64,000 nt of DNA from Variovorax sp. WS11 (GTDB lineage: Bacteria; Pseudomonadota; Gammaproteobacteria; Burkholderiales; Burkholderiaceae_C). Positions within the stretch are counted from its first letter, which is position 1. Each line of letters opens with the position of its first letter. The stretch is from contig NZ_JAAGOW010000001.1 in assembly GCF_010499245.1 (NCBI RefSeq), forward strand, positions 2,604,001 through 2,668,000, given 5' to 3'. Below the pieces are notes generated by a model that made no database searches, was not told where the DNA came from, and saw nothing but the letters and a program-made list of their open reading frames with translations. The translations under genes were made by a program, and so were the position numbers. This document shows positions 62,697 through 64,000 of this stretch, piece by piece.

Positions 62697-63755
62697 TCAC
62701 TTCAGCCCCAGCACCGGGGCCACGGTGGACTGCCAGGCTTTCGAGCAGCCGGCGTTGGACTTGTCGCAGACCTCGGCCCACACCGGCAGAGAGACCTTGC
62801 TCACCGCGCTGCGCACCAGCTCGAGGTCGGTCGGCGTGACCGGCACGTTGACCAGGTTGAACTTCTTGCCGGTGGTGCATGGGTCCTTGCCGGCGTTGCA
62901 GTTCAGCGCGTCCTGGAACAGCTCTTCCGAATACTTCCAGACCTCGTCGGTCAGGCTGTCGAAGGCGGTCTTCAGCTTGGCCTGCTGCTCGGGATTCAGT
63001 GCCTTCCACGACTTCATCGACATCCCGTATCCGTTGAGCGCCATCTGAAAGCCGATCGGCAGCTGGTGCGTCGTCACCTCGGGCCAGCCGGCCGAGTTGG
63101 CCGAGCTCGGGCCGGTGATCGCGCAGTCGACGACGCCGAGCGACAGCGACTGGTGCGTGTCGGCGAAGGAGATCGGCACCGGGGTCGCGCCCACCATCTC
63201 GATGAACTTGGCCAGGTTCTGGTCGTACACGCGCACCTTCATGCCCTTGATATCGGCAAGCTTGGCAATCGGCTTCTTGCAGAACAGGATCTGCGGCCCG
63301 AAGGGCCACACACCGAGCAGCTTGACGCCGAACTGCTGCTGCAGCCGCGCATCGACCGTGTCGAAATAGGCCTTGGCGACCTTGCGGCCGGTCGCGTAGT
63401 CGGGCGCGGCGCCCACCAGGTCGAGGCCGAGGATGGTCGGCTCGTCGCGCGAGTTCTGCGAGACGCGCAGCGAGACCAGGTCGAACAGGCCGGCCTTCAT
63501 GACGCGCAGCTGCTCGGTGTCCTTGATGCCGAGCGTGTCGATCGGCTTGTAGTCGACGTCGATCGGCAGCCCGGTGCGGGCAGCGAAGTTCTCGAAGAAG
63601 GGCTGTTCCTTGTTCTTCTGGATCAGCCCGGTAGCCAGGGGTTGGCCGATGGCCTTGAGCTTGATCTTGTCCTGCGCCTGTGCGGCAGGCAGTGCGAAGA
63701 GAGCCGCCAGCGCGAGCGTGGCGGCGAAGGTCTTGGAACGGTGGGGCAGCGGCAT
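62697..63755 (-). CDS. TRAP transporter substrate-binding protein (DctP-like)
   Basis: The 352-residue periplasmic protein has a signal peptide (TFAATLALAALFALPAAQAQ). It carries the DctP pattern (DIKGMKVRVYDQNLAKFIEMVGATPVPISFADTHQSLSLGVVDCAI), including the conserved Arg-containing strand that binds carboxylates. ATG at 63755 has AGGAG upstream. It is the first gene of the catabolic run after the probable IclR gene. Four cysteines near the C-terminus (CNAGKDPC, CDKSNAGC) may form disulfides. Confidence 0.93.
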   Translation of the reverse strand: MPLPHRSKTFAATLALAALFALPAAQAQDKIKLKAIGQPLATGLIQKNKEQPFFENFAARTGLPIDVDYKPIDTLGIKDTEQLRVMKAGLFDLVSLRVSQNSRDEPTILGLDLVGAAPDYATGRKVAKAYFDTVDARLQQQFGVKLLGVWPFGPQILFCKKPIAKLADIKGMKVRVYDQNLAKFIEMVGATPVPISFADTHQSLSLGVVDCAITGPSSANSAGWPEVTTHQLPIGFQMALNGYGMSMKSWKALNPEQQAKLKTAFDSLTDEVWKYSEELFQDALNCNAGKDPCTTGKKFNLVNVPVTPTDLELVRSAVSKVSLPVWAEVCDKSNAGCSKAWQSTVAPVLGLK

Positions 63756-63922
63756 GAAGGCTCCTGGAAAGGGGGTGGCACACGACGGAAGCGGCATGCC
63801 ATTGGAGCGCGCGGCAAGGCGTGCCTGCGGACTTTCCCGCGCTGCGGGAAAGCCGGCAGAAGCCGTTTGAAATCAAGCACTTGGCGCAGTGCGCCGGTGG
63901 AAGACGCGCGATAGAAGCGCGC

Positions 63923-64000
63923 TAGCGCAGGTGCCCGCCGTAGGCGGCGGTAATCTCGTCGGCGGCAGCGCGCACGGTGGCGCCGAGTGAAGCGAAGTCG
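63923..64000 (-). CDS. C-terminal end of a probable IclR-family regulator (cut by window edge)
   Basis: The last codons before a TAG read DFASLGATVRAAADEITAAYGG plus HLR. Here DEIT after an RAAA stretch resembles the C-terminal helix of IclR regulators. Only 25 codons are visible, so the assignment is tentative. The position upstream of the TRAP-amidase run on the same strand fits a local regulator. Confidence 0.45.

Overview
The window looks like chromosomal DNA of a high-GC betaproteobacterium in Burkholderiales, most likely Comamonadaceae and Variovorax-like. This rests on several things seen together: uniformly GC-rich coding with long antisense shadow frames, a mnmG-rsmG-parA-parB cluster, minCDE, a Bug-type solute-binding protein, a phasin, TRAP and polyamine-type ABC transporters, and several TctD/TctE- or CreBC-like two-component pairs. 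I see no tRNA, rRNA, CRISPR array, insertion sequence or prophage, and no gene-free stretch reaches 300 bases. Genus-level assignment is inference.

Layout. 1-4666: an endonuclease/exonuclease/phosphatase fragment, a small secreted protein, a frameshifted Spy/CpxP gene, an FMN reductase, a pirin and an Asp/Glu-racemase-like protein. 4671-9032: a PotABCD-type ABC importer that reads into the racemase-like gene, with a large inverted repeat between the binding protein and the first permease. 9120-20146: an envelope region. On the minus strand a four-gene run encodes a VIT/von Willebrand A protein ending in a PEP-CTERM-like sorting tail, an exosortase, a small membrane-anchored accessory protein and a GT51 peptidoglycan transglycosylase. 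Divergent from it are creD and a bifunctional penicillin-binding protein, followed by convergent creC-creB. The shared divergent promoter holds a TTCAC-N6-TTCAC repeat, which matches the CreB recognition tag. 20228-28707: small proteins, a methyltransferase, a copper chaperone, a second two-component system, an old yellow enzyme, an MFS transporter and a GST.

28746-35458: a transglutaminase-like protein, then the mnmG-rsmG-LysE-parA-hydrolase-parB run with two parS sites inside the mnmG and rsmG coding sequences. 35577-47905: a CsgG-like lipoprotein, FAD oxidase, cobalamin adenosyltransferase, RcnB-like protein, phasin, a TetR gene with two matching operators flanking it and a 37-residue small protein, minCDE, a uracil-type permease, a thioesterase and an AsmA-like protein.

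47918-63755: two catabolic blocks. The first is a LysR regulator divergent from a class III aminotransferase, a Bug binding protein and a homologue of the N,N-dimethylformamidase large subunit, facing a serine/threonine dehydratase. Next is an HxlR regulator and a carboxymuconolactone-decarboxylase-family gene separated by two identical 19-bp operators. The second block is a minus-strand run of a TRAP transporter, an amidase, two paralogous 2-keto-4-pentenoate hydratase-like enzymes and an alanine-glyoxylate-type aminotransferase, preceded by the tail of a probable IclR regulator at the right edge.

The strongest candidate for an under-described system is the exosortase with one adjacent VIT/vWA substrate and a transglycosylase, divergent from creD-PBP and next to CreBC. 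It resembles the proteobacterial dedicated sortase system (sortase, VIT/vWA target, histidine kinase, response regulator), with an exosortase in place of the sortase. That functional link is inference.
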